The notes below the pieces were generated by a model. That model did not search any database, had not been told where the DNA came from, and was given only the letters and a program-made list of their open reading frames with translations. The translations under genes and the position numbers were made by a program. This document shows positions 5,345 to 6,564 of a stretch of 6,564 nt of DNA, piece after piece. Source of the stretch: Euryarchaeota archaeon UBA105 (GTDB lineage: Archaea; Thermoplasmatota; Poseidoniia; Poseidoniales; Thalassarchaeaceae); the NCBI GenBank assembly GCA_002496905.1, contig DALV01000106.1, positions 1,699-8,262 of the forward strand, given 5' to 3'. The stretch's first letter is position 1, and each line of letters starts with the position of its first letter.

Positions 5345-6564
5345 ATGCGCCTATTGCTGTTGAATGCTGGCCCCATCGCTACGATGGCTGCTGGTGATCA
5401 CACAAAACCTCTCGTCGGCGCTGATATGGGGGATCGTGAATCCTTAGTGAGTGAGGCTGGATTAGGCATTGTAATTGAGTCTGGGAATATTACAAAAATT
5501 GAGGATTCAATATCACTTGAGTCCGAATTCGGCTCTGTAAATATCAATGGTTCTCTCAGAGTAGTTGATTGCGCTTCACGAGCGTTAATCCCTGGATTTG
5601 TCGACTCACACACTCACTTACTATGGGATGGAGATAGAGCGAACGAAATGGCATTGCGACAATCTGGGCTTTCCTACACCGAGATCGCCAACAGTGGAGG
5701 TGGAATTATGAAAACTGTTGATGCTACTAGAAATGCAGACCTCAATCGATTGATTGAACTTGGTCGTAAACGGATTGCAAGAGCTGTATCCTTTGGGACC
5801 ACTTCTATGGAATGCAAGAGTGGCTACGGGCTTTCATTGGATTCCGAATTGAGGTTACTCAAGGCCATTGGACAACTTTCAGAAGAGTCGCTAATCGACA
5901 TCCACCCTACATGGCTAGGTGCTCATGATTTCCCTAAAGGCGTAAAGGCTGAAGATTATCTTGAGGAATTGATCAATGAGCAATTACCAGAAGTTGTTGA
6001 GCAGGGCATAGCGCGTTGGGCAGATGTATTTTGTGAACCTGGTTGGTATAACCTCGAACAAACCGAGGAAGTAGTTACTGCAGCAGCCAATTCAGGACTC
6101 CCCTCACGCTTGCATGTTGACGAGTTCGTTGACGGAGAGGGATTGGCATTAGCCGCCGAATTGGGTGCTGTTAGTGGCGATCATGTCGGTTATTCTTCCG
6201 ATGATGCTCGAGCTGCAGCAAACGAGGCTAAGACAATGCAGACGTTTTTGCCAGGAACACCATATGTCCTAGGAAAAGATCTCGATTCTCCTGTGAAGCA
6301 GTGTTTGACCAATGAATGGAGATTTTCTCTCGCCACTGATTTCAATCCGAATTGTCGAAGTCTCTCAATTCCATTCCTCGGTAGCCTAGCGACTCATAGA
6401 CTCGGATTGTCACCTATTGAAGCACTCGCGGCTGTGACGCGTAATCCAGCGACAACTCTTGCTCAATCAGAACAAGAAGAGATATCCGGATCAATTCGCA
6501 CGGGAGGGCGCGCAGATATTTTGATTCTTGATTCAGAACATGTCGATGGCTGGTGTCAGATGCC
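5345..6564 (+). CDS. hutI: Imidazolonepropionase HutI (partial, extends past the right edge)
   Basis: An open frame of 406 codons with no stop before the edge; the family is usually about 400-430 residues, so little is missing. The enzyme hydrolyses 4-imidazolone-5-propionate to N-formimidoylglutamate, the third step of histidine breakdown. It is an amidohydrolase with the expected metal and substrate sites: H89 and H91 in VDSHTHLLW, the HutI signature SYTEIANSGGGI at 110-121, ECKSGYGL at 156-163, LGAH with H194, DVFCEPG at 227-233, LHVDEF with H257 and E260, GDHV with H280, and ATDFNPN with D332. These separate it from other amidohydrolases such as guanine deaminase. Residues about 12-45 form an insertion relative to short bacterial HutI, and the protein resembles the longer eukaryotic-like (AMDHD1) form, judged from memory. 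The ATG at 5345 is preceded by a TATA-like box but no Shine-Dalgarno site. Other hut genes would lie beyond the window. Confidence 0.95.
   Translation, partial: MRLLLLNAGPIATMAAGDHTKPLVGADMGDRESLVSEAGLGIVIESGNITKIEDSISLESEFGSVNINGSLRVVDCASRALIPGFVDSHTHLLWDGDRANEMALRQSGLSYTEIANSGGGIMKTVDATRNADLNRLIELGRKRIARAVSFGTTSMECKSGYGLSLDSELRLLKAIGQLSEESLIDIHPTWLGAHDFPKGVKAEDYLEELINEQLPEVVEQGIARWADVFCEPGWYNLEQTEEVVTAAANSGLPSRLHVDEFVDGEGLALAAELGAVSGDHVGYSSDDARAAANEAKTMQTFLPGTPYVLGKDLDSPVKQCLTNEWRFSLATDFNPNCRSLSIPFLGSLATHRLGLSPIEALAAVTRNPATTLAQSEQEEISGSIRTGGRADILILDSEHVDGWCQM

Noticed and set aside
5398..5613. Minus-strand ORF of 71 codons inside hutI
   Set aside because: It is antisense to the N-terminal part of hutI, which has continuous family motifs from 5345 onward.

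Overview
The window looks like a compact, moderate-GC archaeal genome segment. The strongest sign is a Kae1-type (archaeal/eukaryotic) TsaD protein with the NHCVAHIEIG and CVDNG motifs. Supporting signs are TATA-like boxes about 24-28 nt upstream of start codons, which suggests leaderless transcripts, while internal operon genes carry Shine-Dalgarno sites. The mix with aerobic heterotroph enzymes (methylmalonyl-CoA mutase and epimerase, histidine degradation) and a bacterial-style GTP cyclohydrolase I fits a marine Thermoplasmatota lineage such as Poseidoniales (Marine Group II). That assignment is inference from gene content and was not confirmed by any search.

Layout: from about 5294 down to 1 all genes lie on the minus strand. 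In transcription order they are kae1/tsaD (tRNA t6A), a 259-residue proline-rich protein of unknown function, the catalytic large subunit of methylmalonyl-CoA mutase, methylmalonyl-CoA epimerase, a small unknown protein of about 96 residues, a 57-residue ribbon-helix-helix regulator, folE (GTP cyclohydrolase I) and queE, which is cut by the left edge. From 5345 to the right edge hutI (imidazolonepropionase), also cut, runs on the plus strand. Only 50 bp separate kae1 and hutI. No stretch of 300 bases lacks a gene.

Functional groups: (1) the mutase and epimerase interconvert methylmalonyl-CoA epimers and succinyl-CoA, as in propionyl-CoA use; the B12-binding small subunit is not in the window. 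(2) FolE and QueE are steps of 7-deazaguanine synthesis (archaeosine in archaea, queuosine in bacteria); with Kae1 this gives two tRNA-modification functions. (3) HutI belongs to histidine catabolism. The RHH gene, folE and queE form a tight unit. The RHH gene has its own TATA-like box, preceded by a tandem palindrome (two centres 11 bp apart) that looks like an operator, most simply for the RHH protein itself. This possible regulatory circuit is the most interesting signal in the window. The other notable unknowns are the proline-rich protein, the 96-residue protein, a Gln-for-His change at a metal-ligand position in the epimerase, and an unusually short His/Asp/Ser-rich N terminus on the mutase.
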